A stretch of 64,000 nucleotides of DNA from Atlantibacter hermannii (GCF_009907385.1 NZ_JAAATR010000042.1:124001-188000), one strand, 5' to 3'; counted from the first letter of the stretch, positions 9,452-20,424 are shown. Notes: generated by a model from the sequence alone, not told the origin. Numbers and translations are program-made.

Positions 9452-10473
9452 GTCGCTTAAGCCCCGTAAACCAGGCGCGCTGGGCGCGATTTCGCCGCAA
9501 CCGTCGGGGATTCTGGTCGCTGTGGATTTTCGCGGTGATTTTTGTATTGAGCCTGGCCTCTGAACTGATCGCCAACGATCGCCCGTTAGTGGTGCATTAT
9601 CAGGATCGCTGGTTTTTCCCGGCGCTGGTTAACTACAGCGAAAGCGATTTTGGCGGCCCGCTGGCTACCCGGGCAAACTATCAGGATCCGTGGCTGGCAC
9701 AGCGCATCGAACAGCATGGCTGGATACTGTGGGCGCCAATCCGCTTCGGCGCGAACACGATCAATTACGCGACCGATCTCCCCTTCCCTTCGCCGCCCTC
9801 GGCGCAAAACTGGCTGGGCACCGACGCCAACGGCGGCGATGTGCTGGCGCGTATTCTCTACGGTACCCGTATTTCGATTTTATTCGGCCTGATGCTGACG
9901 CTGTGCTCCAGCGTGATTGGCGTGACGGCAGGCGCGATCCAGGGCTATTACGGCGGTAAAGTCGATCTCTGGGGGCAGCGGTTTATCGAAGTCTGGTCGG
10001 GAATGCCGACGCTGTTTCTGATCATTTTGCTGTCCAGCGTGGTGCAACCCAACTTCTGGTGGCTGCTGGCGATCACCGTGATTTTCGGCTGGATGAGTCT
10101 GGTGGGCGTGGTGCGCGCTGAGTTTCTGCGCACCCGCAACTTTGACTATATCCGTGCGGCCCAGGCGCTGGGCGTCAACGATCGGGCCATCATGTGGCGG
10201 CATATGTTGCCCAACGCCATGGTGGCCACCCTGACCTTTTTGCCGTTTATTCTCTGCGGCTCGATCACCACATTGACCTCGCTGGATTTTCTTGGCTTCG
10301 GTCTGCCGCTGGGATCGCCGTCGCTCGGCGAACTGCTGTTGCAGGGCAAGAATAACTTACAGGCCCCGTGGCTTGGCATGACCGCTTTTTTCTCGCTGGC
10401 AATTTTGCTGTCACTGCTTATTTTTATCGGCGAAGCGGTGCGCGACGCCTTCGACCCCAGTAAGGTAGCGTAA
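9448..10473 (+). CDS. yejE: Peptide ABC importer permease YejE
   Basis: A 341-residue partner permease of the DppC/OppC family. It has an N-terminal membrane segment followed by a large periplasmic insertion (about residues 45-130), five further membrane segments, and an EAA-loop segment ([20 protein letters not shown]). It overlaps yejB by 4 nt and ends 2 nt before yejF. Together YejB and YejE form the membrane channel for ligand delivered by YejA. Confidence 0.95.
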   Translation: MSRLSPVNQARWARFRRNRRGFWSLWIFAVIFVLSLASELIANDRPLVVHYQDRWFFPALVNYSESDFGGPLATRANYQDPWLAQRIEQHGWILWAPIRFGANTINYATDLPFPSPPSAQNWLGTDANGGDVLARILYGTRISILFGLMLTLCSSVIGVTAGAIQGYYGGKVDLWGQRFIEVWSGMPTLFLIILLSSVVQPNFWWLLAITVIFGWMSLVGVVRAEFLRTRNFDYIRAAQALGVNDRAIMWRHMLPNAMVATLTFLPFILCGSITTLTSLDFLGFGLPLGSPSLGELLLQGKNNLQAPWLGMTAFFSLAILLSLLIFIGEAVRDAFDPSKVA

Positions 10474-10475
10474 GT

Positions 10476-12065
10476 ATGACGTCTCCCCTGCTCTCCATCG
10501 ACGGGCTCTCCATCGCCTTTCGTCAGAACAACGTTGAACGCCGGGTGGTGGACAATCTGTCGCTCAGCATCAACGCGGGCGAAACCCTGGCGCTGGTGGG
10601 TGAATCCGGTTCCGGCAAAAGCGTGACCGCGCTGTCGATTCTGCGCCTGCTGCCGACGCCGCCTGCGGTCTATCCCCAGGGCGATATTCTGTTTCAGGGG
10701 CAAACCCTGCTGCACGCCAGCGAAGCGCAACTGCGCAAAGTGCGCGGCAATAAAATCGCCATGATTTTTCAGGAACCCATGGTCTCGCTGAACCCGTTGC
10801 ACACTCTCGAAAAACAGCTGTACGAAGTGCTGTCGCTGCATCGTGGGATGCGCCGCGAGCCGGCGCGGGCAGAAATACTCACCTGCCTGGAAAGGGTGGG
10901 TATTCGCCAGCCTGCCAGCCGGTTAAATGATTACCCGCACCAGCTTTCCGGCGGCGAGCGCCAGCGGGTGATGATCGCCATGGCGCTGCTGACCCGTCCG
11001 CAGTTACTGATTGCCGACGAACCCACCACGGCGCTGGATGTCACCGTGCAGGCGCAAATCCTGCAACTGCTGGATGAACTGAAGCGCGAGCTGAATATGG
11101 GTCTGCTGTTTATCACCCACAACCTGAATATCGTCAAAAGACTGGCGGATAATGTGGCGGTGATGCAGAACGGCCAGTGCGTGGAGCAAAACGCGACGCG
11201 TCCGCTGTTCAGCGAGCCGCGTCACCCTTACACCCAAAAGCTGCTGGCGTCTGAGCCGGAAGGCGATCCGGTCGCCCTTCCCGCCGACAGCCCGGTGCTG
11301 CTGCGGGTCGCGGATTTACAGGTCGCGTTTCCACTGCGGCGCGGGATTTTCCGCCGTACCGTGGGGCACCACTACGCGCTGCGTAACCTGAATTTTGAAC
11401 TGCGGGCCGGTGAAAGCCTGGGTCTGGTGGGCGAATCCGGCTCCGGTAAAAGCACCACCGGCCTGGCGCTGCTGCGGCTGATCGCTTCTCAGGGCGAAAT
11501 CTGGTTTGATGGGCAGCCGCTGCATCAGTGGAACCGCAAGCAAATGTTGCCGGTGCGCCATCGCATCCAGGTGGTGTTTCAGGATCCGAACTCGTCGCTC
11601 AATCCCCGTCTGGATGTGCTGCAAATTATTGAAGAGGGCTTGCGGGTCCATCATCCCGAATTGACCGCCCGGCAGCGCGAAGCCCGGGTGATGGCTGTGA
11701 TGCAGGAAGTGGGGCTCGACCCGGAAACGCGTCATCGTTATCCGGCAGAGTTTTCCGGGGGCCAGCGTCAGCGCATCGCCATTGCCCGCGCCCTGATCCT
11801 GAAACCCGACCTGATGGTGCTGGATGAACCGACTTCGTCGCTCGACAGAACGGTTCAGGCGCAAATTCTGGCGCTGCTGAAGTCACTGCAGGCGAAGCAC
11901 CGCCTGGCCTGGCTGTTTATCAGCCACGATCTGGAAGTGGTGCGTTCGCTGTGTCATCAGGTGGTGGTGTTGAAGCAGGGAGAAGTGGTCGAACAAGGGC
12001 CGTGCGGGCAGGTGTTTACCTCGCCGGCGGCGGAATATACCCGCCAGCTGCTTACGCTGCGCTGA
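10476..12065 (+). CDS. yejF: Peptide ABC importer double ATPase YejF
   Basis: A 529-residue cytoplasmic protein with two fused ABC ATPase domains, equivalent to DppD and DppF in one chain. Domain 1 has Walker A GESGSGKS at residues 42-49, signature LSGGERQR and Walker B LLIADEP. Domain 2 repeats Walker A GESGSGKS near residue 320, with signature FSGGQRQR and Walker B LMVLDEP. Each half ends with the oligopeptide-type C-terminal extension ([18 protein letters not shown]). Both sites look intact. Last gene of the yejABEF operon. It converges on yejG with only 3 nt between the stop codons and no clear terminator. Confidence 0.95.
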   Translation: MTSPLLSIDGLSIAFRQNNVERRVVDNLSLSINAGETLALVGESGSGKSVTALSILRLLPTPPAVYPQGDILFQGQTLLHASEAQLRKVRGNKIAMIFQEPMVSLNPLHTLEKQLYEVLSLHRGMRREPARAEILTCLERVGIRQPASRLNDYPHQLSGGERQRVMIAMALLTRPQLLIADEPTTALDVTVQAQILQLLDELKRELNMGLLFITHNLNIVKRLADNVAVMQNGQCVEQNATRPLFSEPRHPYTQKLLASEPEGDPVALPADSPVLLRVADLQVAFPLRRGIFRRTVGHHYALRNLNFELRAGESLGLVGESGSGKSTTGLALLRLIASQGEIWFDGQPLHQWNRKQMLPVRHRIQVVFQDPNSSLNPRLDVLQIIEEGLRVHHPELTARQREARVMAVMQEVGLDPETRHRYPAEFSGGQRQRIAIARALILKPDLMVLDEPTSSLDRTVQAQILALLKSLQAKHRLAWLFISHDLEVVRSLCHQVVVLKQGEVVEQGPCGQVFTSPAAEYTRQLLTLR

Positions 12066-12068
12066 TCC

Positions 12069-12410
12069 TCAGAAGGGATTCTGGCCGGAAAAAGTCTCGG
12101 CAATGGCAACGCCAAAGTTTTTCAGACGGCAGGTGGCCGCGAATTCATCCTGCCGGTCGACGAACAGGCAAGGCTCGCCTTCGCACTCCAGCACCGCGCA
12201 ATCCACTTCGATATCCGTTAACGCCTGGCTTAGCTTGTTCATCACCTGCCATGCGTTATCCACCGGGCTGAGCAGCTTCAGGCCCACCAGGCAATCGTCT
12301 TCGCTTTGCGCGCACTGCGGAATCGGTTCAACTTTTGAACCTGCGAAACCCGTCAGCCAACGATAGCTATTGGGCAAGCGGTGGACGATGGAAAGTTGTA
12401 ACGTATTCAT
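12069..12410 (-). CDS. yejG: Conserved hypothetical protein YejG
   Basis: A 113-residue protein conserved in Enterobacteriaceae, recognised by its close match to E. coli YejG (114 residues), including the C-terminal [19 protein letters not shown]. It has no signal peptide or membrane segment and no assigned biochemical function. The ATG at 12410 was preferred to an upstream start because it reproduces the E. coli length and is preceded by a strong GGGGAAG ribosome-binding site. It is convergent with yejF. Confidence 0.9.
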   Translation of the reverse strand: MNTLQLSIVHRLPNSYRWLTGFAGSKVEPIPQCAQSEDDCLVGLKLLSPVDNAWQVMNKLSQALTDIEVDCAVLECEGEPCLFVDRQDEFAATCRLKNFGVAIAETFSGQNPF

Positions 12411-12709
12411 AATACTTCCCCAGCAAGAGCAAAAAATCACAATCACTTTACATACAGGTTAACACAATGTTGATGAAACGTAACATGATCAACATAGAAA
12501 ACGGTTACACTGTTGCAAGCATTTCGGTTACTCATTCATCGGCAACCGTTTATTTTTGTGCGGTACTTCTCATTTCGGCGCTATATGTAACCTGTAACGC
12601 GATCTAACTCAACCTTTTTTGACTACAAAAAAATGACTTTTTAAGACCTTTACATTTACATTCGCGAAACAAATTGTACGGAGCCGGGGAATTTATTCGT
12701 TGATATGGA
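12411..12709. other. Intergenic region between yejG and bcr, no gene seen
   Basis: About 300 nt of AT-rich non-coding sequence upstream of yejG and downstream of bcr. No credible reading frame was found. One symmetric element stands out: ATGTTGAT (12467-12474) and its exact complement ATCAACAT (12488-12495), with a 13-nt spacer, roughly 60-85 nt upstream of the yejG start. It could be an operator or a leader hairpin. Confidence 0.5.
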
Positions 12710-12736
12710 TTAAGAAAGGGGTAGTTTTCCTACCCC
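12710..12736 (-). terminator. Probable terminator of bcr
   Basis: A 7-bp perfect stem GGGGTAG / CTACCCC with a 5-nt loop lies just downstream of bcr, followed on the minus strand by TTTCTTA. The T-run is short, so efficiency is uncertain. Confidence 0.6.
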
Positions 12737-12747
12737 CTGAGAGGCAG

Positions 12748-13941
12748 CTAACGGTGTCTTTTTGGACGGCTGGCGTAGAGGTAGAAGAGAATGGAACAGG
12801 TTGCGCAAAACGCGATAGAGCCAATCATCGGCCAGGCGGAATTAAAGGTGAACATTGAAAGCAGCGCGCCGGTAATCGCGCCAATGCCGAAGCGGAACGT
12901 CCCCGCCAGTGACGATGCCGTACCCGCCATATGCGGGAACTCATCCAGAATCACCGCCATGGCGTTAGAGGCCACCATGGAAATACAGCCAACAAACGCC
13001 GCCACGCCCAGTACCAGCGCCCAGAAACCGAAGTTAAACTGCGCGCTGATCACCATCCACACTGCCATCGCAAACTGAATGAATAATCCGGTGCGGAACA
13101 TGCGCAGCGCCCCAATACGACGCACAAAGCGGCTGTTAACTATCGTCATCACAAACAGGAACACGATATTCAGGGCGAAGTAATAACCGAAATCCTGCGG
13201 CGAAACATGGTTGATCTCAATGTAGACGAACGGCCCGGCGCTCAGGAATGAGAACATCCCGGCGAAGCTGAAGCCGCTGGCGAGCATATAGCTAAGCACG
13301 CGCTTATGGCGAAACAGCGAGGCAAAGTTGCCCACCGTGGTACGGAAATGGAACTTCTGCCGCCGCTCTGCTGGAAGCGTTTCCGAAATCAGAAAGAATA
13401 TCATCGCCGAAGCGATCAGCGCCGCCACCGCCAGGAGCCAGAAGATAGTATGCCAGCTGAACCATACCAGCACCGCCCCGCCTACCATTGGCGCCACCAG
13501 CGGCGCAATGGTAGTGACCAGCATGACAAACGACATCATGCGCGAGAACTCCTCTTTAGGATAGATATCGCGCATCAGGGCGTTAATCACCACGCTTGCC
13601 GCCGCAGCGGCCAGACCATGCAGAAAGCGCATGGCGATCAGTTGATCGATAGTCTGCGAGAGCGCGCAGGCGATCGCCGCCACCGCAAACACCAGCGTAC
13701 CGCCGAGGATCACCGGCTTGCGGCCCAGGCTATCTGCCATCGGGCCGTAAAACAGCTGCCCCACCGCAAAGCCCAGAATATAGGTGCTGAGCGTCATCTG
13801 GGCGCTGCCGGCGGGCACGCCGAACTGCTGGGAAATTACCGGTAGCGCCGGCAAATACATATCGATAGACAGCGGCATCAGCATGGCTAACAAGCCAAGA
13901 ATAACAACGATCCCCATCGAGGAATTTTGTCGGGTGGTCAC
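12748..13941 (-). CDS. bcr: Bicyclomycin/multidrug efflux transporter Bcr
   Basis: A 397-residue MFS drug:H+ antiporter (DHA1 family) with twelve membrane segments. Motif A is visible as [12 protein letters not shown] between segments 2 and 3. E. coli Bcr exports bicyclomycin, sulfonamides and dipeptides/L-cysteine. The start is taken as GTG at 13941 because it has a near-ideal ribosome-binding site (GGAGAGAGGA) directly upstream and gives the E. coli N-terminus (MTTRQ); the ATG at 13956 abuts the rsuA stop and would have no such site. It follows rsuA with about 15 nt spacing and is likely co-transcribed with it. Confidence 0.93.
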   Translation of the reverse strand: MTTRQNSSMGIVVILGLLAMLMPLSIDMYLPALPVISQQFGVPAGSAQMTLSTYILGFAVGQLFYGPMADSLGRKPVILGGTLVFAVAAIACALSQTIDQLIAMRFLHGLAAAAASVVINALMRDIYPKEEFSRMMSFVMLVTTIAPLVAPMVGGAVLVWFSWHTIFWLLAVAALIASAMIFFLISETLPAERRQKFHFRTTVGNFASLFRHKRVLSYMLASGFSFAGMFSFLSAGPFVYIEINHVSPQDFGYYFALNIVFLFVMTIVNSRFVRRIGALRMFRTGLFIQFAMAVWMVISAQFNFGFWALVLGVAAFVGCISMVASNAMAVILDEFPHMAGTASSLAGTFRFGIGAITGALLSMFTFNSAWPMIGSIAFCATCSILFYLYASRPKRHR

Positions 13942-13956
13942 TCCTCTCTCCTGCAT

Positions 13957-14664
13957 TTAGCGTGACGGCAAGCCGACACTGGCAATTTCTTCGTCAGTTA
14001 GCGGGCGGTATTCGCCTGGCGCGAGATCGTCATCCAACGCAATCGCGCCAATGCGCTCGCGGTGCAGCTCGACCACATGGTTGCCCACCGCCGCGAACAT
14101 GCGCTTCACCTGGTGGTAGCGGCCTTCACTGATGGTCAGACGCACGTCGGTAGGGGTGATCACTTCCAGCACCGCCGGTTTGGTGAGGTCTTTTTCGTTA
14201 TGCAGTTGAACGCCCCTGGCGAACTGGTCAGCGGTATCGTCGGCTAGCGGCGATTCCAGCGTCACCCGATAGGTTTTCTCGCAATGATGGCGTGGCGACG
14301 TGATACGATGGGACCACTGGCCGTCATCGGTCAGCAGCACCAGGCCGGTGGTATCGATATCCAGACGCCCGGCGGCGTGCAGTTTGTGCGCCAGCGGTTC
14401 ATCCAGGAAATAAAGAATAGTGGGATGATCCGGATCGTCGGTTGAGCAAACGTAGCCCTGGGGCTTGTTGAGCATAAAATAGCGCGGGCCGGTCTGCTGC
14501 ACGAGGGAGTTGCCCTCATAGGCCACATCATGTTCGGGTTTCAGTTTGAACGCGCTGTCTCTGACCGGTTCGCCATCAACGGTCACCCGGCTGGCGCGGA
14601 TCTCACGCCCGGCAATCGCGCGGCTGATGCCGAGCTGCTGGGCGATAAATTTATCAAGTCGCAT
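13957..14664 (-). CDS. rsuA: 16S rRNA pseudouridine(516) synthase RsuA
   Basis: A 235-residue pseudouridine synthase that isomerises U516 of 16S rRNA. An N-terminal S4-like RNA-binding domain (about residues 1-60, starting [12 protein letters not shown]) precedes the catalytic domain. The family signature [10 protein letters not shown] places the catalytic aspartate at residue 102, the same number as in E. coli. It is divergent from radD and upstream of bcr in a two-gene unit. Confidence 0.96.
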   Translation of the reverse strand: MRLDKFIAQQLGISRAIAGREIRASRVTVDGEPVRDSAFKLKPEHDVAYEGNSLVQQTGPRYFMLNKPQGYVCSTDDPDHPTILYFLDEPLAHKLHAAGRLDIDTTGLVLLTDDGQWSHRITSPRHHCEKTYRVTLESPLADDTADQFARGVQLHNEKDLTKPAVLEVITPTDVRLTISEGRYHQVKRMFAAVGNHVVELHRERIGAIALDDDLAPGEYRPLTDEEIASVGLPSR

Positions 14665-14804
14665 TGAAATATTTTGCCTGTTTAACGCGGTCCAGCGTTG
14701 GCTGGTAAGGAAGAAATCATTAAGACCGGTCAGTATAGCGGGCTAATGGGCCTGCTCAAGATTAAAATGATGTTTCGCACGCTAATGAATTTGAAAAGCA
14801 CTGA

Positions 14805-16562
14805 ATGCTAACGCTACGTCCCTATCAGCGCGAGGCGGTAGACGCCACCCTCGCCCACTTTCGCAAATCCGCTGAACCCGCAGCGATCGTCCTGCCGACC
14901 GGCGCGGGAAAAAGCATCGTTATCGCCGAGCTGGCGCGGGTGGCGCGCGGGCGCGTGCTGGTGCTGGCCCACGTCAAAGAGCTGGTGGAGCAGAACCACG
15001 CCAAATATTGCGCCCTCGGCCTGGAGGCGGATATTTACTCCGCCGGGCTGAAGCGTAAGCAGAGCCAGGCCAAAGTGGTGTTCGGCAGCGTACAGTCGGT
15101 GGCGCGTAATCTCGATGCGTTTCAGGGGGCGTTCTCGTTGTTGATTGTTGATGAATGCCACCGCATCAGCGACGATGACGACAGCCAGTATCAGCAGATT
15201 TTGCGTCATCTGCGCCAGAGCAATCCGCGCCTGTGCCTGCTGGGACTTACCGCCACGCCGTTCCGGCTCGGCAAAGGCTGGATTTATCAGTACCACTATC
15301 ATGGCATGGTGCGCGGCGACCAGAACGCGCTGTTTCGCGACTGCATCTATGAGCTGCCGTTGCGCTACATGATTAAGCATGGCTACCTTACCCCGCCGGA
15401 GCGGCTGGATATGCCGGTGGTGCAGTATGACTTCAGCCGCCTTCAGCCGCAGTCGAACGGCATTTTCAACGAGGCGGACCTCAACCTCGAACTGAAAAAA
15501 CAGCGCCGCATCACTCCGCATATCATCAGCCAGATTGTCGATTTCGCCGCCGCCCGCATGGGGGTAATGATTTTCGCCGCCACGGTTGAACATGCCAGAG
15601 AAATCACCGGCCTGCTGCCTGCTGGCGAGGCGGCGCTGATCACCGGCGAAACGCCCGGCCCGGAGCGCGATGCGCTGATTAATGATTTCAAAGCGCGCCG
15701 CTTTCGCTATCTGGTGAATGTGTCGGTACTTACTACCGGTTTCGATGCGCCTCATGTGGACGCGATCGCCATTCTGCGCCCTACCGAGTCGGTGAGTTTG
15801 TATCAGCAGATCGTCGGACGCGGGCTACGGCTGTACGAGGGCAAAACCGACTGCTTAATTCTCGATTACGCCGGGAACCCTCACGATCTGTTTACTCCGG
15901 AAGTGGGCGCGGCAAAAAAAGGCTCGGATAACGTGCCGGTGCAGGTGTTCTGCCCGGCCTGCGGCTTCGCCAACACCTTCTGGGGGAAAACCACCGCTGA
16001 CGGCACGCTGGTCGAACATTTTGGTCGCCGCTGCCAGGGCGTGCTGGAGGATGACGAGGGCAATCGCGAGCAGTGCGATTATCGATTCCGCTTTAAAAAC
16101 TGCCCGCAGTGCAATGCGGAAAATGATATCGCCGCCCGCCGCTGCCATGAATGCGATACCGTGCTGGTCGACCCGGACGATATGCTGAAAGCGGCGTTGA
16201 AGCTGAAAGACGCGCTGGTGCTGCGCTGTAGCGGAATGCAGTTGCAAAGCGGCAGCGACGCGAAGGGCGAATGGCTCAGGGTTACCTATTACGATGAAGA
16301 CGGTGCGGACGTGAGTGAGCGCTTCAGACTGCATACGCCCGCCCAGCGCACCGCCTTTGAGCATCTGTTTTTACGCCCCCATACTCGTACTCCCGGCGTA
16401 CCGCTGCGCTGGATCACCGCGGCGGATATCGCGGCCCAGCACGCGCTGCTGCGCCATCCGGATTTTGTGGTCGCGCGGATGAAAGATCGCTTCTGGCAGG
16501 TGCGGGAGAAGGTATTCGACTATCAGGGGCGCTACCGCCGCGCCAACGAATTACGGGGTTAA
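14805..16562 (+). CDS. radD: DNA repair DEAD/DEAH-box protein RadD (YejH)
   Basis: A 585-residue superfamily 2 ATPase that works with RecA and single-strand binding protein in recombinational repair and crosslink survival. Motif I is PTGAGKS at residues 31-37, motif II is DECH at residues 116-119, motif III is LTATPF, and motif VI is QQIVGRGLR. The C-terminal part has two cysteine clusters (CPACG, then CPQC...CHEC) consistent with a zinc ribbon. It starts at ATG 14805, with no strong ribosome-binding site visible. It is transcribed divergently from rsuA. Confidence 0.95.
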   Translation: MLTLRPYQREAVDATLAHFRKSAEPAAIVLPTGAGKSIVIAELARVARGRVLVLAHVKELVEQNHAKYCALGLEADIYSAGLKRKQSQAKVVFGSVQSVARNLDAFQGAFSLLIVDECHRISDDDDSQYQQILRHLRQSNPRLCLLGLTATPFRLGKGWIYQYHYHGMVRGDQNALFRDCIYELPLRYMIKHGYLTPPERLDMPVVQYDFSRLQPQSNGIFNEADLNLELKKQRRITPHIISQIVDFAAARMGVMIFAATVEHAREITGLLPAGEAALITGETPGPERDALINDFKARRFRYLVNVSVLTTGFDAPHVDAIAILRPTESVSLYQQIVGRGLRLYEGKTDCLILDYAGNPHDLFTPEVGAAKKGSDNVPVQVFCPACGFANTFWGKTTADGTLVEHFGRRCQGVLEDDEGNREQCDYRFRFKNCPQCNAENDIAARRCHECDTVLVDPDDMLKAALKLKDALVLRCSGMQLQSGSDAKGEWLRVTYYDEDGADVSERFRLHTPAQRTAFEHLFLRPHTRTPGVPLRWITAADIAAQHALLRHPDFVVARMKDRFWQVREKVFDYQGRYRRANELRG

Positions 16563-16574
16563 CGGCGGTTTTCA

Positions 16575-16603
16575 TTGAAGCCGGGGGCGGTTATGGCTAT
16601 AAT
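16575..16603 (+). promoter_or_regulatory. Sigma-70 promoter of rplY
   Basis: TTGAAG (16575-16580) and a perfect TATAAT (16598-16603) are separated by exactly 17 nt. The start point would fall about 75 nt upstream of the rplY ATG, which fits the structured leader described next. Confidence 0.8.
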
Positions 16604-16610
16604 CCCGCCC

Positions 16611-16686
16611 GCTTTTGCATCCGCAAAGCAGATAATCTGCCTGTCGCTGGGTCGCCTGCGACAGGATTTAAAGAAGAGAAAAGTTA
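16611..16686 (+). promoter_or_regulatory. Structured rplY mRNA leader
   Basis: Two adjacent hairpins lie between the promoter and the start codon: GCAGA/TCTGC (16628-16640) and the longer CCTGTCGC (16640-16647) / GCGACAGG (16658-16665). They are followed by AAGAAGAGAA as ribosome-binding site. L25 is known to repress its own translation in E. coli through the rplY 5' leader; these hairpins are the likely target here, which is an inference from position. Confidence 0.6.
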
Positions 16687-16971
16687 ATGTTTACTATCAA
16701 CGCAGAAGTACGTAAAGAGCAGGGTAAGGGTGCGAGCCGCCGCCTGCGCACAGCTAACAAATTCCCGGCCATCATTTATGGCGGTAATGAAGCTGCTATT
16801 TCCGTCGAACTGGATCACGACCAGGTTATGAACATGCAGGCTAAGCCTGAGTTCTACAGCGAAGTGCTGACTATCGCTGTTGACGGTAAAGAAGTAAAAG
16901 TTAAAGTGCAGGCTGTACAGCGTCACGCTTACAAGCCGAAACTGCAACACATCGACTTCGTTCGCGCGTAA
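16687..16971 (+). CDS. rplY: 50S ribosomal protein L25
   Basis: A 94-residue 5S rRNA-binding protein of the large ribosomal subunit, the same length as in E. coli, starting [19 protein letters not shown]. It is the short form, without the C-terminal CTC extension seen in many other bacteria. Monocistronic, with its own strong promoter, a structured leader and a terminator. Confidence 0.98.
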   Translation: MFTINAEVRKEQGKGASRRLRTANKFPAIIYGGNEAAISVELDHDQVMNMQAKPEFYSEVLTIAVDGKEVKVKVQAVQRHAYKPKLQHIDFVRA

Positions 16972-16991
16972 TTGCCGACCTGGTCTGAAAA

Positions 16992-17018
16992 AACGCCGCG
17001 TAATGCGGCGTTTTTTTT
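16992..17018. terminator. Bidirectional terminator between rplY and yejK
   Basis: A perfect 8-bp stem AACGCCGC / GCGGCGTT with a GTAAT loop has A-rich sequence on the left and T8 on the right, so it can serve both convergent genes. Confidence 0.9.
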
Positions 17019-17033
17019 GGCTTTAATAACGCC

Positions 17034-18038
17034 TTATTTACCGGACGTACGGCGCTGAAGCTGGTCGCGCAGATTTGGCGGAGTGCCCTTGATGGTCAGC
17101 GTGTCGGTGGCCGGATCCCAGAAAATACGCTCGCCCAGCAGCATGGCGTCGAAATTAATCGTCAGCCCACCGCCGCTACCGGCATATTTGGTTAACTGGC
17201 GCAGCGTACTGCGATCCGCCGGAAAACTCTCTTCCAGCTCGTAGCCCTGTTCGGCGGTAAAGGCCTCGAAGCTCACTTCGCTGACGCCGGACAGCTCTTT
17301 CGACAGCGAGGCCAGCTCAATTTCTTCCCCCGCCTGTAGCTGCTCGTTACAGTAGCTGTAAACCTGCTGACGCACGTTCTGGCGCTCGGCTTTATCCAGC
17401 TGCGCCTCTGCCGTATAGTCATCCACCGCCTGCAATAGCCCGCGGTTTTGCGCTTTGGCGTTGAGACCTTCGCTGGCGCCAAGGAAATCCATAAAGAAAT
17501 CGGCAACCTTGCGCCCTACCCGCCCTTTCAGAAACGTCAGGTAGCGGGTCGATTCCGGGTTGGTTTCCCACTCGGTCAGATCGATGCGCGCCACGATGTC
17601 GGCGTGATTGATATCCAGATAGTGGGTTGAGCTGATATCCAGATTTTCATTAACCCGCATGCTGCTGAGATTGTTCAGCACCGCCACCAGCAGATATTCC
17701 ACCGCCAGGTAGCGGTAGTGGCAAAACAGTACAATACCGCCGTCGGCAAACGGGTATTTCGCCAGTTCATCGCGCAGACGCCCGGTAGCGGCGCGGCTAA
17801 AGCCCAGGAAATCCTCTTCGCCCTGACGGCACAGGCGCAGCGACTGCGCCAGCTCGCTCTCTTCGGTAAACAAACCGTAGGCTTTGTTTTTCGCGCTGTA
17901 TACGCGATGCAGCTCCGCCATCATCTCTTCCACGGCAGCGTTCGGCTCCAGTAGCGAATCCCGAAGCACCAGCTCCAGGTTCTGCTCATCGCGCTTAATT
18001 AACTGGTGTATTGCAATCTGGTCGATATCCAGACTCAT
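17034..18038 (-). CDS. yejK: Nucleoid-associated protein YejK (NdpA)
   Basis: A 334-residue member of the 37-kDa nucleoid-associated protein family, found on the compacted chromosome in E. coli. It is recognised by close match over the full length, including the start [22 protein letters not shown] and the C-terminal [12 protein letters not shown]. The ATG is preceded by a good AGGAGA site. It is divergent from yejL-yejM and ends against the rplY terminator. Confidence 0.95.
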   Translation of the reverse strand: MSLDIDQIAIHQLIKRDEQNLELVLRDSLLEPNAAVEEMMAELHRVYSAKNKAYGLFTEESELAQSLRLCRQGEEDFLGFSRAATGRLRDELAKYPFADGGIVLFCHYRYLAVEYLLVAVLNNLSSMRVNENLDISSTHYLDINHADIVARIDLTEWETNPESTRYLTFLKGRVGRKVADFFMDFLGASEGLNAKAQNRGLLQAVDDYTAEAQLDKAERQNVRQQVYSYCNEQLQAGEEIELASLSKELSGVSEVSFEAFTAEQGYELEESFPADRSTLRQLTKYAGSGGGLTINFDAMLLGERIFWDPATDTLTIKGTPPNLRDQLQRRTSGK

Positions 18039-18172
18039 GATAAACTCTCCTTTTAGACCGGGCGGTATTCAACCACTGACCGACGTCCGCTGCAACTCTG
18101 ATAAAAATGGGGAAATATTGCCGTTGCTACGGTAATATATCGGACTTTCTCGAACTTAACTGACGTAGATTT

Positions 18173-18400
18173 ATGCCACAACTCTCCCGCTATAGTGATG
18201 AACGCGTAGAAGCGCTGCTTACAGAAATGGTGAACGTGCTGGAAAAGCATAAGGCGCCGACCGACCTGTCTTTGATGGTGCTCGGCAATATGGTGACCAA
18301 CCTTATCAATACCAGCATCAGCCCGTCCCAGCGCCAGGCGCTTGCTCACTCGTTTGCCGAGGCGCTAAAGTCTTCGGTTCGTGAAGACGACGCGCACTAA
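18173..18400 (+). CDS. yejL: UPF0352 family small protein YejL
   Basis: A 75-residue acidic helical protein conserved in gammaproteobacteria, the same length as E. coli YejL. No function is established. It lies 19 nt upstream of yejM on the same strand, so co-transcription with this essential gene is likely. Confidence 0.93.
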   Translation: MPQLSRYSDERVEALLTEMVNVLEKHKAPTDLSLMVLGNMVTNLINTSISPSQRQALAHSFAEALKSSVREDDAH

Positions 18401-18419
18401 GGAACACAGTTAATACGTT

Positions 18420-20183
18420 ATGGTGACTAACCGTCAGCGCTACCGTGAAAAAGTCTCCCAGATGATCAGCTGGGGACACTGGTTTGCCCTGTTTAATATT
18501 CTGATGGCCATGGTCGTCGGTAGCCGCTATCTGTTTGTCGCCGACTGGCCCACCACTCTGGTGGGACGCGTTTACTCCTATGTCAGCCTGGTCGGACACT
18601 TTAGTTTTCTGGTGTTCGCCAGCTACCTGCTGATCCTGTTCCCGCTGACCTTCATTGTGATGTCGCAGCGGCTAATGCGCTTTATCTCCGCCATTCTGGC
18701 GACCACCGGCCTGACGCTACTGCTGATCGACAGCGAAGTGTTTACGCGCTTCCACCTGCACCTCAATCCGGTGGTGTGGGAGCTGGTGATCAACCCTGAC
18801 CAGAGCGAAATGGCCCGCGACTGGCAACTGATGTTTATCAGCGTGCCGGTGATTTTACTGATTGAAATGCTGTTTGCGACCTGGAGCTGGCAGAAATTGC
18901 GCAGCCTCTCGCGTCGTCGGCATTATGCGCGTCCGGTGGCGATTTTCTTCTTCGTGTCGTTTATCGTCACCCACGTGGCGTACATCTGGGCCGATGCCAA
19001 TTTCTACCGTCCGATCACCATGCAGCGTGCCAACCTGCCGCTCTCGTATCCGATGACCGCACGACGCTTTCTTGAGAAGCATGGCCTGCTGGATGCGGCG
19101 GAATATCAGCGCCGCCTGGTGGAGCAAGGCAATCCGGAAGCGGTGTCGGTGCAGTATCCGCTTAGCGAACTGCGTTACCGCGATTTAGGCGCGGGCCACA
19201 ACGTTCTGTTGATCACCGTCGATGGCCTGAATTATTCGCGCTTTGAGCAGCAGATGCCTGCGCTGGCGCAGTTCGCCGCGCAGAACATTAACTTTACCCA
19301 GCATATGAGTTCCGGCAACGCCACCGACAACGGCATTTTTGGCCTGTTCTACGGCATCTCGCCGGCGTATATGGATGGGGTCTTGTCAGCACGTATTCCT
19401 GCGGCGCTGATCACGGCGCTGAACCAGCAAGGCTACCAGTTGGGCCTGTTCGCCTCTGACGGGTTCAATAGCTCGCTGTACCGCCAGGCGCTGCTGTCTG
19501 ATTTCTCGCTGCCCGCGGCGCAGAACCAGACAGATGAACAAACCGCCTCGCGCTGGATCAACTGGCTGAATCAATATGCTTCCGAGGATAACCGCTGGTT
19601 CTCCTGGGTGGCGCTGAACGGCACAAACCTGCCTGCAGAGACGCAGCAAAACGATTTCGCGCGTCGATATAGCCGCGCTGCTGGCGGCGTGGATACGCAA
19701 ATTCAGCGGATCCTGGCCTCGCTGCAAAGCAAGGGCAAGCTGGAAAATACCGTCGTGATCGTCACAGCAGGACACGGTGTGCCGCTGGATGAAGAACGCG
19801 ACAGCTTTGACTGGTCGCGTTCGCATCTGCAGGTGCCGCTGGTGGTTCACTGGCCGGGTACGCCTGCCCAGCGCGTCGGCAAGCTCACCGATCATCAGGA
19901 CGTGATGACGACCCTGATGCAGCGTCTGCTGCATGTACGCACCAGCGCCAATGAGTATTCTCAGGGGGAGGATCTGTTTGCGCCAGCGCGTAAAAATAAC
20001 TGGGTGGTCAGCGCGGATCCCCTGACGCTGGCGATTACTACGCCAGAACAGACGGTGGTGCTGGAAAACAGCGGTAAGTATCAGATTTATAATCCAGCCG
20101 GCGAAAAAGTGAAGGAAACCAAACCGCAGTTAGGGCTGCTGCTGCAGGTATTGACCGACGAAAAACGGTTTATCGCTAACTGA
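18420..20183 (+). CDS. yejM: LPS biosynthesis regulator YejM (PbgA/LapC)
   Basis: A 587-residue inner-membrane protein with five N-terminal membrane segments (about residues 15-190), a basic linker and a periplasmic alkaline phosphatase/sulfatase-like domain. In E. coli it senses periplasmic LPS and restrains LapB-FtsH degradation of LpxC, and it is essential. The periplasmic domain here keeps the fold markers VLLITVDGLNYSRF and TAGHGVPLDEE. The ATG at 18420 has only a distant AAGGA site, and a GTG lies at 18423. tRNA-Pro follows with its own promoter. Confidence 0.95.
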   Translation: MVTNRQRYREKVSQMISWGHWFALFNILMAMVVGSRYLFVADWPTTLVGRVYSYVSLVGHFSFLVFASYLLILFPLTFIVMSQRLMRFISAILATTGLTLLLIDSEVFTRFHLHLNPVVWELVINPDQSEMARDWQLMFISVPVILLIEMLFATWSWQKLRSLSRRRHYARPVAIFFFVSFIVTHVAYIWADANFYRPITMQRANLPLSYPMTARRFLEKHGLLDAAEYQRRLVEQGNPEAVSVQYPLSELRYRDLGAGHNVLLITVDGLNYSRFEQQMPALAQFAAQNINFTQHMSSGNATDNGIFGLFYGISPAYMDGVLSARIPAALITALNQQGYQLGLFASDGFNSSLYRQALLSDFSLPAAQNQTDEQTASRWINWLNQYASEDNRWFSWVALNGTNLPAETQQNDFARRYSRAAGGVDTQIQRILASLQSKGKLENTVVIVTAGHGVPLDEERDSFDWSRSHLQVPLVVHWPGTPAQRVGKLTDHQDVMTTLMQRLLHVRTSANEYSQGEDLFAPARKNNWVVSADPLTLAITTPEQTVVLENSGKYQIYNPAGEKVKETKPQLGLLLQVLTDEKRFIAN

Positions 20184-20217
20184 TTGATTAATTATAAATC
20201 ACTCGGTAAACCTGCCC

Positions 20218-20245
20218 TTGCAATCAGCGTGGAAACAGGTAGTAT
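20218..20245 (+). promoter_or_regulatory. Promoter of tRNA-Pro
   Basis: TTGCAA (20218-20223), a 16-nt spacer and TAGTAT (20240-20245), followed by a GC-containing discriminator (TAGCGACC) typical of stringently controlled stable-RNA promoters. The predicted start lies about 8 nt before the mature tRNA. Confidence 0.6.
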
Positions 20246-20259
20246 TAGCGACCACAAAT

Positions 20260-20336
20260 CGGCACGTAGCGCAGCCTGGTAGCGCACTGTCATGGGGTGT
20301 CAGGGGTCGGAGGTTCAAATCCTCTCGTGCCGACCA
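20260..20336 (+). tRNA. proL: tRNA-Pro, anticodon GGG
   Basis: A 77-nt tRNA with encoded CCA. The acceptor stem CGGCACG (20260-20266) pairs with CGTGCCG (20326-20332), followed by A and CCA. D-arm, variable loop and TTCAAAT T-loop are in place. The anticodon loop reads ATGGGGT, giving anticodon GGG. The anticodon stem contains one T-T mismatch, which E. coli proL also has. Its position after yejM matches E. coli. Confidence 0.97.
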
Positions 20337-20349
20337 AAATTCCCTAAAA

Positions 20350-20379
20350 AACCAACCCATTGCGGTTGGTTTTTTTTTG
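20350..20379 (+). terminator. Rho-independent terminator after tRNA-Pro
   Basis: A perfect 8-bp stem AACCAACC / GGTTGGTT with a 6-nt loop and a long T-run. Confidence 0.9.
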
Positions 20380-20424
20380 CCTGCGATTTGGCAATTATAC
20401 TTCCCTTAAACACGGGAGGTGACG

